A model generated the notes under the pieces. It was not told where the DNA came from. It made no database searches and was given only the letters and a program-made list of their open reading frames with translations. Positions 12,262 to 24,693 of a stretch of DNA of 64,000 nt are shown here, in pieces. Where the stretch lies: contig VZSR01003806.1 in assembly GCA_013398615.1 (NCBI GenBank), positions 16,792,954 to 16,856,953 of the forward strand. Direction: 5' to 3'. The translations under genes were made by a program, and so were the position numbers. Within the stretch, counting starts at the first letter, position 1, and every line of letters begins with the position of its first letter. The stretch comes from Brachypodius melanocephalos (taxonomy: Eukaryota > Chordata > Aves > Passeriformes > Pycnonotidae).

Positions 12262-12320
12262 GAATGGAATGGAATGGAATGGAATGGAATGGAATGGAAT
12301 GGAATGGAATGGAATGGAAT
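12262..12320. repeat. (GGAAT)n microsatellite, about 12 copies
   Basis: A pure 5-bp repeat, GGAAT on plus and ATTCC on minus, ending directly at the 3' end of a minus-strand CR1. It probably grew from the CR1 tail repeat, which contains ATTCTATG- or ATTCC-like units. Translations of it are meaningless. Confidence 0.95.
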
Positions 12321-12580
12321 ATGGAATATCTTGAGTTGAAAAGGACCCAAATGGATCATCGAAGTCCAGCTCTTGACTCTGCAGAGGACAATTCCAAGAA
12401 TCCCACCATGTGTCTGAGATCTTCACCCAAACAGAACTTCTTGGGCTCTGTCAGGCTGGTGCTGTGACCGCTGCCCTGGGAAGTTGTTCCAGTGCCCAGC
12501 AATCCTCTGGGTGAAGAACCTTTTCCTGGTATCCAGCCTAAACATGCCCTGACTCAGCTTCATGCCATTCCCTCAGGTGT
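12321..12580 (-). mobile_element. CR1 LINE fragment, 3' end
   Basis: Minus-strand CR1 with TTGAAAAGGACCCAAATGGA, GAAGTCCAGCTC, GGGAAGTTGTTCCAGTGCCC and TGGGTGAAGAACC. Its tail side abuts the (GGAAT)n tract. Confidence 0.85.
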
Positions 12581-13680
12581 TGAGGCAAATATGGACACAA
12601 ACAGACATAACTCTGCCCTTCTTCATAAAGTAAAGAAGGCAAATTATCAAGAATAAGGCCCAGTTTATCCCTAGAAGAAATACAGACCAGCCTTTTCCTG
12701 CTGAATGATAACTCCTTGGCATGTGAATACTTTAAAGAGAAGTCAGTCCCAGCTATCATGGGTGTGCACCAACCAGTAGATAATTGTATTTATTCTCCTT
12801 GCAAGGTCACTTTGAACCTTGTAAAAGACTCCAACACAAAAAGATAGGGAGGGTGCTAGGCAGAAAATATTGTTCAATATGATGTGTAACGGAGGACAGA
12901 TGATGCCAGGAGCTGAGCAAGGGTCACATGAACACACCTCAGGCTCATGAGAGAGGCTGTGAAAACAGGTCATAAACCCCACAATGAATAGTGAGGAAAA
13001 CCCTGCCCAGGAACAAACTAAACAGCAGAGTAACTACCTATAAGTTATTAAAAACAATGAGTATTTCTTCACTTTTTGCTGGAACAGCTACTGCTAGTCA
13101 CTACCTGCAGCAACATTATCTGTTGACATTAACTGTTGACGCCATATTTCTAAAACATCATCCCTCCTCCCTCCTAGATATTTCTTTCTAGTATGAAAAA
13201 ATGTGTGATTACACATCTAATGAACAGCAGTTTCTGCCTCATGTCTGAGAGCTGCAAGGATGCAGAAGCACAGTCGTATTTCAAAGACCAATTATAAAAT
13301 CATTACCAATTATTGTCAAATAAAAGCCAGCTATGATGTCAGCCTCTCTAGAGAGCTTTGATGCAAAGGGGTCTTCCTTTTGGAGATAGTGTGGGATGTA
13401 TCCTTCCTGGGAAGAATTGTGATCTGATGCCATCCCACTCATGTCCAGTTAAGTGTCTGAAAAACAAAAGAACAAGAGTTTGCAATAGATCACACTTGCT
13501 GCTAGAAAATGTGAAGATATTTTTGTTCATACGCAGGATCCATCTTCCCATCTTCAATTCTGCTCTGACACTCCCCAGGGAATTTCAGGATACCATTCAA
13601 ACTTGCATAAAGCGTTGTGCCATGATTTAAGTAATGACTCACTTTATCCAAGATCACAATTATTTACATGGGACCGCAAT
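12581..13680. other. Sequence without recognised genes
   Basis: No exon or known repeat seen in this 1.1 kb. Confidence 0.5.
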
Positions 13681-13905
13681 AGGAAAAGGTGCCAAGATAT
13701 TGGAGAGTGTCCAGAGGAGGCCACGAGGGTGGTGAAGGGCCTGGAGGGAAAGACTTTGAGGAGCAGCTGAGGTGATGTGGTCTGTTCAGCCTGGAGAAGA
13801 GGATGCTGAGGGGAGACCTCACTTTAACATCCTCATGAGGGAAAGAGGAGGGGCAGGGGCTGATCTGCTCGTTCTCATGATCAGGATTGGAGGAGAGCTG
13901 GAGCT
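13681..13905 (+). mobile_element. CR1 LINE fragment, ORF2 end/3' region
   Basis: Plus-strand CR1, recognised from GGAGAGTGTCCAGAGGAGG, CACGAGGGTGGTGAAGGGC, CAGCCTGGAGAAGAGGATGC and GAGGGGAGACCTC. The 3' tail is missing. Confidence 0.85.
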
Positions 13906-16900
13906 GAGTCTGTGCTGCTTATCTCTGTCTATACACATGGTTCTCACAGTGCCAAGAAACTGGGCATCATCTGCAGGACAGTCCCAGCAATGTCTTTGTA
14001 TCCTTAGGGGCACTATGCCTGCAGATATGTAGCTCTGCAAATTTTACAGATGAGTGAAAATTACATCCATAAGTTCTCCTTGGAGTTCCTTAGTTGTTGT
14101 GTTCTGATGCAAATAACTTGTCATGGCCACGGTTACAAACAACAATTGGCCATTGGAATGTGAAACAGCAGGATTATTAAATAGTAGAGTCATCTAAGGA
14201 AGGCTTGTTGGGTTTTCTTTACATTTTCTTTTGTGTGGAAATGGGTTATTGAGGCAAAATATGTTAATATAAATAAAGGGAACCCTCGTGGGGGAAAATG
14301 GGAATCTGCCAAACACCCATGAAAATCATCCCTCCAGGACAACTGAAGAAGTAAAGTGAGAAACTCCTGCATAAGATAAAAAACATTTCTGCCATGTCTG
14401 AAACCACTCAGCCAAGAGCTATTTAGGGTATTCAGACACCCCAATTCCTCTTGCTGGTGCTTGCTGGGGTAGGAATGGGTCTCAGGAGCTTAGGACTTGA
14501 CTCAGGGCTTCCATAACTTTTGCTGTGGGGCCTGGGACAAGCTGTGAAGCTCTAAACTTTTCCCCTCGAAAGTCCAACTTGGAGACAGACTAAATGAGAA
14601 ACAAAATTTACTTCTTTATTTTACCTATTTGCTCTCTCTTCTGCATCTTGAAGACAGGCAGTCTTGTCAAGAACAGACCTGTGTGGCCAGGCACACCCAG
14701 GTACACCTGAAGCACTCACACCCCTCTCCCTACTGTCCTTCTAGCTTTGGAAAAAAGAAAAAAGAAAGATTTTACTGAAGGGGATTGAACCAGGAAGGCA
14801 CACTGCTACTCTAGACATGGGAGAGAAGAAAAAGTCACCGAGGTATGTGGTTCCAAGCAGCATTAAGTATTTAAAGTTCAGGAGTCTCATTGTCTTTCTT
14901 TTTATTATTTTTTTTAAGGCTGATTAATTTTAAAAATAATTAGCTATTAAAAGAAAAATCACTGTTCTAGACAGTAGAGCAACCATTTAGGTTTGGATCA
15001 GTTGCTCTGGTATAACAGCCTGGACAGACTGAAAAGACAATCTTGTACAAAAGGATGGACAGAAGCATGAATCTGGGAAATAATCAGGATCATCCTGTCC
15101 ATCCCATCATAGTCTTGATCCAGGTTCCACCTGGCCTTTAAAAGGATCCTGATGTTTTTCCATGCCCCAGCTTGCACGGTCCCACAGCTCCTCTGTGGCT
15201 GCAGCGTTTGAACCGTGTGGGTGGCTGAAGGGATCCAAATGGAAAGGCACATCTGGGCCCTGCCAGCACAATTTGGGTTTGATACAAAATCAGAGTGTTT
15301 AAGGGCATGTTCCTCTTTTGAGCCACAGCAGAATTTCACACTCAGGTCAGTGTCAGGTGGCTCACAAGGACAATATTTTGCTATGTCCAAGTGTACAAAG
15401 TAGCTTTAAATAGGAAATTTCAACTTCTGTGTGTGCTAAACCCAGCCAGAAGTGCAGACACTGGGATTTTTAATCTGCCTTAAAGCAAAGTGCAGGTTTG
15501 TCAGACAAATCACAGCCTTGGGACAGGAGAGAGTCCTCTCTGGTCCACCTAGACATGGAAAATTTTGCTGCTTCATTTAATATAAGTTGTTTACCTGCTT
15601 GCAAATGTTAATGTTGTGACAGACTGTCCTCTACAGCTGCTGAAAAAGAAACACTTTATCTCAGCTTTAATCAGAGAGACCACATTATTTCTTGAAAATT
15701 TTCAACAAAAATTAAAGGAAATTAATGTCTAACTTCCAAGTAAGTATGAAAACTTTCCTTATTGTTTTAAATCATGTCTGGTGAATTAAGAATAAGTTTC
15801 AGATATAAGAGGATAAAAAAACCTCTACTTGATTTACACAAAAATTGTAAGTGACATATAATGCAGGGGCTAACACTCAATTATGGCTTTAAAAGATGCT
15901 CATCATCCTGATTAGATAGGAATTAACTGTGCTTCCCAAAATAAAGCTTTATTCCAGAATCAATCTTGCTTTTAGAGTGCATAAAACAGAAAAGTGTGTA
16001 ATTAACAGGGCAGAATAACTAGTTCTCTCATAATTCCAAATCAAGAAAAGCCATAATCCTAACCTGCATCTAGTGTCAAAATATTGGGTAAAAAATGTGG
16101 AGAAGGGTAACTTTCATACTAGTAAGTAAAGCCTAGCAAATGTAGGGATTCACAAATGCATTATTTCAGGAACCAAGATTTGAACTGCCAGCTCTGTTGG
16201 TTTTATTTATACATGTGTTTTATAAGGTATCACAGTATTAAATGCCTGATAAAGGTCATAAATCTTCTTATACACAGCTCTAAAAGTTAATGAGTTAGCA
16301 ACAGGGACTATAAAATATTATTTTAATAGAAACACGAGTGATCCATGCTTGTACCAATCCTCGTTGCTTGCAAGTTCCTGGGAACTCCTAAAACATTTTG
16401 GGAAGTTACAAATGAGAGGTGTGGCAACACAGGTCCAAATTATTGTGTCCTCTTACATGGGTAAATGTGGGTAGATAGTGGCAAAATCTGAAGTCCTTAA
16501 TCTAAGTAAGAATCTAAATTAGTAAGAAATCTTAACTAGTAATTTATCTCTATTAGTAAGAAGACAATCACTGCACTGATGTTAGCCAGCCAAAAGTGGG
16601 TGTACCCAATCTGTGTACAACAGCCAGACTGGTATGAGGTGGGGGATGCATTTTTGTAAATTTGCAAACAAATGAAGGAAATATTAATGCCAACCATTTT
16701 TTAAAAAATCTGGAAAAACTAAAAGCATGTCGTAGTTCAATAACAAAAGTTATTAAGTATGGGAAACAGCAGTGTGTAGTGAGTGCCATAGGAATCCCAG
16801 AAACTGAATTATTCTCAGACGCTGTCAAAATCCTCTGTGGAAGTTACTGTGGCAGAAATGGTTTAATGCACTCAACAAGAGAGCACAAGAAGTCAAACAT

Positions 16901-17533
16901 TACTTCCAAAGCCATGGCCCACAGATGAGTGTTGCAAGTATCTGTAAAAGGAGATTAATGGCAGGGTGAAACAAAAGATGTCCACGGACCCAGAGTCACC
17001 TCATAGAAAGAGTCAGTAGGGCTCATTTGGAAGATTAATGCAGCTAAAGTGATAACACTATCAATTGTGTTAATTAAGAAAATAATTTCCTCTCATGATA
17101 TGTTAAACCCAATAAAACTATGAAAAATTTTGTCTGAGTCAGTAAAAGACAAAAGCTAAAAGGATAAATTAGTGCCAGTAAATACTATCTTTTTAAGAGG
17201 AAAAAAGGTAATTATCTCCTAATTTGTCCAGTGACATCCATTTCTCAGTATTTCCACGGCAAAGTCAGTCTGCTCTCAGTGTCTGCTGGATCCCAACCCA
17301 CACTGTCAAGTGTCATGTTTATCCTAAACTTCCCCTGGGTATTTTGAGGAGCTCCTTTCACAGAGGAGGCTGTGGAAGCACAGACAGAGCTCCCAGTGGG
17401 CATTGCCCTGTCCTGTCACAGCATCCTGGCTGCTGCACTGCTGACACAGAACCTGGTGACTGTCAAAACTCACGTCTACGACACACATCCTTAGCCAAGT
17501 ACCTCCCAATAACCCAAGCAGAAATAACCATCC
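13906..17533. other. Sequence without recognised genes
   Basis: About 3.6 kb of AT-rich sequence. No exon, tRNA, or known repeat family was seen. Confidence 0.5.
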
Positions 17534-17574
17534 TTTTTCTCTCTCTCTCTCTTTCTTTTTTTTTTTTTTTTTCA
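17534..17574. repeat. (CT)n followed by poly(T)
   Basis: Simple pyrimidine tract, CTCTCTCTCTCTCTTTC and then about 18 T. It could be the poly(A) end of an old minus-strand insertion, but no body was recognised. Confidence 0.85.
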
Positions 17575-18063
17575 AATCTCTTAGTGTAGTAAAGGAGATT
17601 CTTTTCAGAAAAATGGGCCTTGTTTCATCTCACTTTAGAACTAAATCCAGACGATTCAAGCTATGGACAGAAAATCTGTCCTTTGTCCTCAGTAGGTTTG
17701 TTAATCACCAGGCTGCTGGTTATTTTATAGTGGGTTCACTCTCACCTGTTGAAGAGGATCATCACTTTGAATGCACTAAAGTAAAAGATTAACATTTTCT
17801 ACAGTTCAGGTGTGCACTGTGCTCCATCACATCACATCCCACTGCTGCATCTGTGTTAATAATGATACAAAGCAGTAAATTTGGTATGTCTCACGTTTCT
17901 CACACAAGAGAGATAGAAAGAGCTTTTGAAACAACAACTTTTGGTCTGTTGATACCAGGAAAATGCTTCATGCTTACCTATCACAGGTGATCTACCCAAA
18001 CAACCAAATGCAACATCCCAGGGAGCACTGACAGGGCAGGGGTGAGAGGAAAGCTGCATTCAG

Positions 18064-18255
18064 ATCACAGAATCATGGGATGGTTTGGGTTGGAAGGAAC
18101 CTTCAGAGATTATTCCACTCCAATCCCCTGCCACGGCCAGGGGCACCTTCCACTATTCCAGGTTGCTCACAGCCCCATCCAACCTGGCCTTGGACACTTC
18201 CAGGGATCCAGGAGCAGCCACAGCTTCTCTGGCAATGAGCTCCTCACTGCCCTCT
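18064..18255 (-). mobile_element. CR1 LINE fragment, 3' end
   Basis: Minus-strand CR1: TCACAGAATCATGGGATGG, TTTGGGTTGGAAGGAACCTT, CCAACCTGGCCTTGGACAC and CACAGCTTCTCTGGCAA. It borders an LTR. Confidence 0.9.
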
Positions 18256-18293
18256 GTGTGTGTGGTTGCCATCACGATAGCATAGGATTAAAA

Positions 18294-18776
18294 TGTTTCT
18301 AAGATCATGGAAATAGATTCAGGGGGGAATGGAAAAAGTTTGGGCCTAGGTAAGCCTGGGAAAGGGAACCAGAACCAGCAGGTGCTGGGATGGAGGTTGA
18401 GCTTTGTCTTGCTGGATCACATGAGGCTGCATCTGTGTAATCATCATATGATAAATGTAATGATTGTTTGGTAATTGAATTATTGTTTAATCATAACAAG
18501 GATCATGAGAAACAGTAAGAATCATGAGAAGCGATGTTTGGGGGGGCTTGATGATAATTATAAGGATTCAGGCCTGAGCAAAATCAATGTATACAGTAGA
18601 ACAATATAAGTCTAATAATTAACATGTAGTTATATAACGAGGAGGGTATAAAACATGTTCATCCCGAATTCATGTGGGAGCCTGATTTGTGTTTGTACCC
18701 CAGACTCCCAGAGCTCTCCAATAAAGCACCTGCATATAATCAAGCTATACTGTGATTGTTTTTTTCTCTGCTAACA
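18294..18776 (+). mobile_element. Probable endogenous retrovirus LTR (plus strand)
   Basis: Toward the right end are a TATA box (GAGGGTATAAAACATG, about 18640-18655), a short leader GGGAGCCTGATTTGTGTTTG, then CTCCAATAAAGCACC (poly(A) signal at about 18720), and a close at GCTAACA. This is the U3-TATA-R-AATAAA-U5 order of a bird ERV LTR. A TGTTTC...TAACA pair gives boundaries of 18294-18776, but no matching target duplication was seen, so the left edge could be up to 40 bp farther left. No internal retroviral genes are attached. Confidence 0.65.
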
Positions 18777-20030
18777 ATCCCAGGCTAAACACCTCTCAGG
18801 TATTTTAAATAAAGCCCTGGTTTGGTGCTTCTATTTCCTTTCACTTTCAAGACTATGCAGTAAGACTTATTAGCGGGCTTTGAAAAACACGCAATAATTT
18901 TTGAAAATAACAATGTAGTGTCTTCAGCTACTTTCACTTTCCTAGGCAGTGCAGACCCACAGCAGTGGATCTGCAGAGCAAAGCAGCTGCTGTTGAGCAC
19001 CTTCATTTTACCAAGGCTGTATACTTTTCAAGAACTAAGGAGAAAATAGAAAAAGATAAAGAAAAAAAGTAAACAATAAGGCTGTTTATGATTGATTCCT
19101 TGATCCTGGTTAATAATCATAGATTAAAACCCAGGCTCCCAAATGATATTTTGTGATATAAGTGCCTCATGCAGTGTGGTAGGCACACTTGGACAAGCAC
19201 TGGCAAACAATCCAGTTATCAAGGACTGGTTTGGTTTTGGTTTTGCTGCCTCAGAAGACCAAAAGGTTCCACACTGGTTTGTCTCCAATGTCCAAAGCTG
19301 GGGACAGAAAGCACTGCACCACAGGCTGCCATCCAGCCCATCTACTGACCCTCTTTCCAGCACATTCTGTCCTGGAAGGCCCCCAGTGCCTGTGAAAACA
19401 GATTTAAAACCACAACAAAAGAAACCAACTCACTCTGATTATTAGAAATGGATTCATGCTTATATCAGTGCTGCAGACACTCATCTTTAATTAATACACA
19501 AACAATTCCACTTTTAAATAATATATTCTTTAAAATGGAACAGTTCCACTATAGCCAACCTCAAGAGATACAAACTCCTTATTCAGACACTGTAAAATTT
19601 CAATATCAAGCCTCAAAACTTCTGAGATTAAAGAAAAATAAGTGATTTGAGGTTTCTTGCTTGGCCTAATCAATGCAGCTTTGCCAGCCCTACATCAGTT
19701 TTGTTCTCCTCATCTCTCACTGCGGGGCTTTCAACGTGTCCTTCATGGCTTGGCCAGGATGTTTTCACCATCTTACCTGCTCACCATCCCCACCTCTTTC
19801 AGGATAGGGGTCAAGCACATAACAGTGGTTCCCTTCCTGACCCCTTCCTCATCTAGGGAGGGCACAGAAGGAGAGGGGAGAAAATCTTGGTTGTTGCTAC
19901 AAACCACCTGATGTTTTTCCTAAGGTTTAGGCAAATGCAGGGAATTTTCACACAGAGTTGCCAAAAGCATGGTGTTTTGCAGGAGATGAGTGACAGCAAC
20001 CAAGAGGACCTGACTGTTATCTGTCATTTA
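18777..20030. other. Sequence without recognised genes
   Basis: No exon or repeat family could be supported here. Confidence 0.5.
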
Positions 20031-20265
20031 TCACAGAATCACAGAATGGAATGGTTGGAAGGGACCTTAGAGAACATCTCATTCCAACCTTGCCATGGAG
20101 CAGGGACACCTTCCACTAGCCCAGGTTGCTTCAGAGATCCATCCAGCCTGGGCTGGAACACTTCCAGGGATAGGGCATCCACAGCTCCTCTGGGCAGCCT
20201 GTGCCAGGGCCTCACCATCCTCACAGTAAAGAATTCCTTCCTGATATCCAGTCTAACTCTGCCCA
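20031..20265 (-). mobile_element. CR1 LINE fragment, 3' end
   Basis: Well-kept minus-strand CR1: TCACAGAATCACAGAATGG, ATGGTTGGAAGGGACCTTAG, GGGCAGCCTGTGCCAGGGCC and AAGAATTCCTTCCTGATATC. It produces a spurious long open frame (19887-20474). Confidence 0.95.
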
Positions 20266-23029
20266 GTTGGTTTATTACCATTATTTATCTGGCACTGACA
20301 TTTGGTTTCAGGGTTTTGCAGATCTGTCAGTGGCTGGATCACAGCAGGCACAGCACAAGATTTTCCATGTCCCAAAGAACTCTAGCCTGTGAGGCCTTTG
20401 GGTCCCATACCCCTCTACAGCATCACCTGGAGAAGGTGGGAACTTCAGGGTCACTGCTGCCTGAGCAGCTCTAAACCACTGACACAACCTGTCCTGGCTG
20501 GGGTTTTGTCCATTTATATTTCGTCAGACACCAAGACTTTGCCACTGACCACATTTCCATCCTGGTGTTCCTGTTTTCCCATCTTCTGAAGGAAATTCTT
20601 GCAGTCCCCTGAACTTCTGAGAGAGCACAATGGTCTGGAGGACAGAGCAACCCCCTGGGTCCTGCCAAGTCTCATCCCTTCTTCTACTTGATGTGGAATT
20701 TGCAGAAGGTTGCTAAACCTCTCCCCCCCTCCCCAAAAGAAGAACAGAGGGAATTTGCATCCACAGGGGAAGGTGGGGCAATGGACTGATGGGTTCTGGT
20801 GCAATGGGTTCAGAGTCAGTGATCTGACCAAGAATAATGTGTTCTGCTGGTTTGCAAAATTATTATAAACCACAAGGTGTCCTAAGGGATGGGGAGGTAC
20901 CATGAAGTACAAACGAAGTTCTTAGCTCTAAAAGACTAAGATTTTGCAGATATACTCTGAGATCTGAAGTTGTGGGGTTTTTTTTTCCCCAGGACAGCAT
21001 CTTCAGAAGAAAAATGATTTATTTACAATAAAGAGATCAAAATTGACATTTCATATTAGTCTCAGCAGACTGATATGTTTTCAATGTTTGATGTGAAAAA
21101 CCACAAGCATTATTGTTTTCAAAATTTATACAGTTTGTTCTCAATATCCAGAGGACACCTAGAAACATCCATAAGCCTGAAATCATCCAAATTATCCAAT
21201 TTATTTGTGAGTTTGTTTTCCCATAGCTCAATAAAACAACAAAATATGCTCTCTTGCCTGCTAACATCCCTGACAATGGCCATATATATAAATATATTTG
21301 TCCAGGAATAGAATCTGAAGGTGCTGGGGCATGCAAATCATGGAATACTTCCTTCAGCCCTTATCTGATTTCACAGCAGGTTAAATCCTGGTTTTGTTGT
21401 TACAGATGAATGTCCAGACTGTTCCTAATAATAGAAATTTCACAGCCCCCTGAAGTAAATTTTTCCTGAGGTTAATCGAAATTTTCAAAGAAAGAAACTT
21501 GAGATCACACACTTCTTAAACAACATACACCATTAGGTGAGAAAGACTCATTTTCCTCCCAAAGCCTTAATATCTGATATAGGTAGATCCTTTTGGGAAA
21601 GAACAATATTAGGGATTCATTTCAGTATTTTAGGGGTGTAATTAGTGCAGATCCAATAATCTGCTGAATTCAGCCTTGATAAAAACCTCGGTAAGGCAAA
21701 ATGGATTATGAACAGGGCTGTGTGCAACCAAAGGAAATTCGAGTGCCTTGAACAGGTGACACATATGGAGAAGGGTAGGAGAATATTGACTTGGTAAGAA
21801 TGGGGCACCAAAAGGGCTTTTAATGACTCCAAAAAAATTTCAATTCACCGTGACAATATACCACAAAATATGCATGAATTGCAGGAGGTCTAAATACGGG
21901 AAGGTGAGAGGAAAGCAATCAGATGAATCCACGGGAACCTGAATTCAAAACTAACATTTTTTTCTGGTGAATAGAAGGCATTTAAGAAGCACTGGAAACA
22001 ACTCAATTTGGGATATTAAAATTAAGAACCATATAAAGGCAAATGTTTGATAAACAACAATAGAGGCTCCCTGCTGCTTGTGCTTTAAGCCATGAATGGA
22101 ACCTAACTGCAAAGCATCCTAGGCAACGACCCCACAAGAAGATCTGATCACTCTCTGCAAAGTTCCCCAGTGATGACAGCCAGCCTACAGGAGGAAAAGA
22201 TCTTGAGCATGAATTTCGTGGTACCCACCTCTGCTCTTGTCTGGGACAGAAAGAGCCCAAAAGTATTTTCTTGCAATATTTTTCCTGGGAGTCCTGGGAG
22301 TGACCAGATGAGCGCTGTGAACCTGCTGCCACAGGGAAACCTGACAAATACCTGGCTCTACCCCTCTCCTAATCTTGCAGAGGGAACCTGGCTGTCTTTG
22401 TAGACCTGAGCCAAAACAAAGCTTAAGAAAGCGGAGGCAGGCATTTCACAGGGTCTGGAGAGGCTGTAAAGGTTTTATTGAATCTTTCTATGGCGGTGAC
22501 AGCGCAGCGTTTCACACTCCTGCTTCCCTAAGGAACCTTGTGAAAAAAGCCTGTGCCACTCAGATGTGGGAGCTACATAATCAGCAGAGGCTGGCTAGAA
22601 GAAAATGGAAAGCAGTCACAGCCAAGCAACATTAGAGAGGAACAAAAAGTGGTCTCAGTAACCCAGCAAGAGGCGTTTTACGCAAGAAATCTGTACCCCA
22701 ATTGTAGCACCACTGGGGAACAAGCAACAAGGAAAAGCCTTGAAAGCAAGACCAGATGAAAAACATAAAGATCACAAGATAAAGCACCTGAAATTTTGGT
22801 CTAGACTCCTGGAGCACTTTTCCATAGAATTCTCCTATTGCAGAGGAAATCCTGTCGCTCTGCTTCAACATCACTGCCCATTTGTCCACTAAACAAACGC
22901 CCTGCAGGCACACAGACACCTGCCTCTGCCCCAAGGATGAACGAGTGGTTTCCTGGAGGACCAGCACATGAAATCTCATCTGATCCTTCCTCATGTAAAA
23001 CAAAACACTTGGAGTAACTAAATGCACAA
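20266..23029. other. Sequence without recognised genes
   Basis: About 2.8 kb with no exon or repeat family seen, beyond a short CCCCCCTCCCC run near 20720. Confidence 0.5.
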
Positions 23030-23060
23030 CTATTTTTACAACTATTTTTACAACTATTTT
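23030..23060. repeat. 12-bp triplicate repeat
   Basis: The unit ACAACTATTTTT occurs almost three times in a row. A tiny minisatellite with no other role seen. Confidence 0.85.
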
Positions 23061-24573
23061 CCAGCTCATAAACTTAACTAGAGCAGCTTAGTCATCTATG
23101 TGCAGTCATGTAATGAGCCAGGGGCTGGGAATGCAACTTTCTCTCTCTGCTGGATCTCTCCCCTCTTGTTACAGGCTGACCCTGATATTAAAATTGTCCT
23201 TTTGCTGCCTATTTACTGTTGAGGAAGTTCAGCCCTGCAAATTGGGGTGCAGGCAGGCACACATCCAAAGAAACATCCTCCAAATGCATGCAAACACAAG
23301 GATTTGCTGATGCCTGATTCTCGGGTGAGTACTTCAATACTATTTTATTATTAAATGAAGCTTAGGGTTCTGCTAAATATAAAGAACTGCATTTTCTTTG
23401 GTGCAAAGTGCCGTCACAACTCTATGCTGACCCACGATTGTACAACTCCAAACAGTTCCCTTCTGTCTGCGAGTAAAGTTTCTTCAAATACTTTCCCTCT
23501 TGTTGTAAGGGAATGTTTTGAGGTACTAATTTTAATTTCTTACTTAGAAATTAACCACTGATCAGCATAAAATCAATACCAATCAGAGAATCAGTATCAA
23601 ATCAATCAATGTTTTAGGCTCCTGGTATTGCCCAAAGACACAAATGATCAGTTCTCTTCCAAACTCATTCTGTAATAAAGACAATGCCAGATTTAGACAG
23701 AATTTCAGAAAGACTAATGGAAACACCAGTCCAAAAAGGACAGTATTTATCAGAATTGCATTAGACTGGCCAGTCCTGTTACATCATGAAATCATCCCTG
23801 ATTATATCACATGCCTGGAGACTCCAATGCCTCCAGAAGGGATGGAGAAAAGAATAAATGACACTGTGCAATATCAAAAGTTTCAGGAATTTTTTCTGAA
23901 TTTCTTAGGTACCTTTCAGAAGGCTGCACCCTGACATCTTCATTCCACATTTTATTCCACAGGAAAGAGAAGAAAAATAGAATAGCAATCAAAAGGATTC
24001 CCTGACAAACTAAGTATGAGCAAAGATAACGTGAAAATGGACCTAAATAAAGAACACAGTGAAAATAGTAAGATAAGCACCCTGGTGTTTATCTGTGTCT
24101 GCCACTTTGCACCTGGATATTCTTGTGCATGTAAATACCCACACTTTCAGCACCTTACCAGAACAGGAGAAAAAGGACTTACCTTATTAATGAACTCTGT
24201 ACAGAGCATCCCCCCTAGAGCTCCACGGCTGCTTTTATTTTAAAGTCTGGACCACGGTGATGTGCAAAAGCATAAATCCACAGTGCTCCTGGTGCTTCAA
24301 GTTTGGGAGTTCAAGAAGGAGAGGGGAAAATCATTCTGTTCCTCAGTACGAGCTAATCTCCCTCCTTCTCCCTCTTCCCATCCCGGACTCCCGGGCTCTG
24401 GATTCTGCGCTGTTCCTCCCTCTCTCACCCTCCCGGTGGTGCTGCTGTCCATCATCCACCTCACCCCACGAAATTCCCTCTCTGCAGCATCCTGTGCCTG
24501 TGCCAGGCAGCTTCCCAAAGTGCAGGGATCCTCAGAGTGCACCAGGCAGAGGAAGGGGCTGAGGCAGACCCAG
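23061..24573. other. Sequence without recognised genes; GC-rich patch at its right end
   Basis: AT-rich until about 24340, then a 230-bp GC-rich patch before the minisatellite. No exon was recognised in it. Confidence 0.45.
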
Positions 24574-24580
24574 CAAAGCT

Positions 24581-24693
24581 GTCACCCCACATGTCACCCC
24601 ACATGTCACCCCACATGTCACCCCACATGTCACCCTACATGTCACCCTACATGTCACCCCACATGTCACCCCACATGTCACCCCACAAGTCAC
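24581..24693. repeat. 12-bp minisatellite, unit ACCCCACATGTC
   Basis: About nine and a half near-identical units of GTCACCCCACAT. Two neighbouring units share a C to T change (ACCCTACATGTC), and the last has ACAAGTC. The 12-bp period keeps all frames open, which makes false open frames of 101 and 184 codons on this strand and 69 on the other. No CRISPR-like spacers are present. Confidence 0.97.

Noticed and set aside
12220..12467. Open frames of MEWNG and SIPFH repeats
   Set aside because: Translation of (GGAAT)n.
19887..20474. 195-codon open frame on plus
   Set aside because: It runs through a minus-strand CR1 tail and unrelated flanks; no protein family wording.
24581..24693. Possible CRISPR array
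   Set aside because: Units touch without spacers, and the genome is vertebrate; it is a minisatellite.
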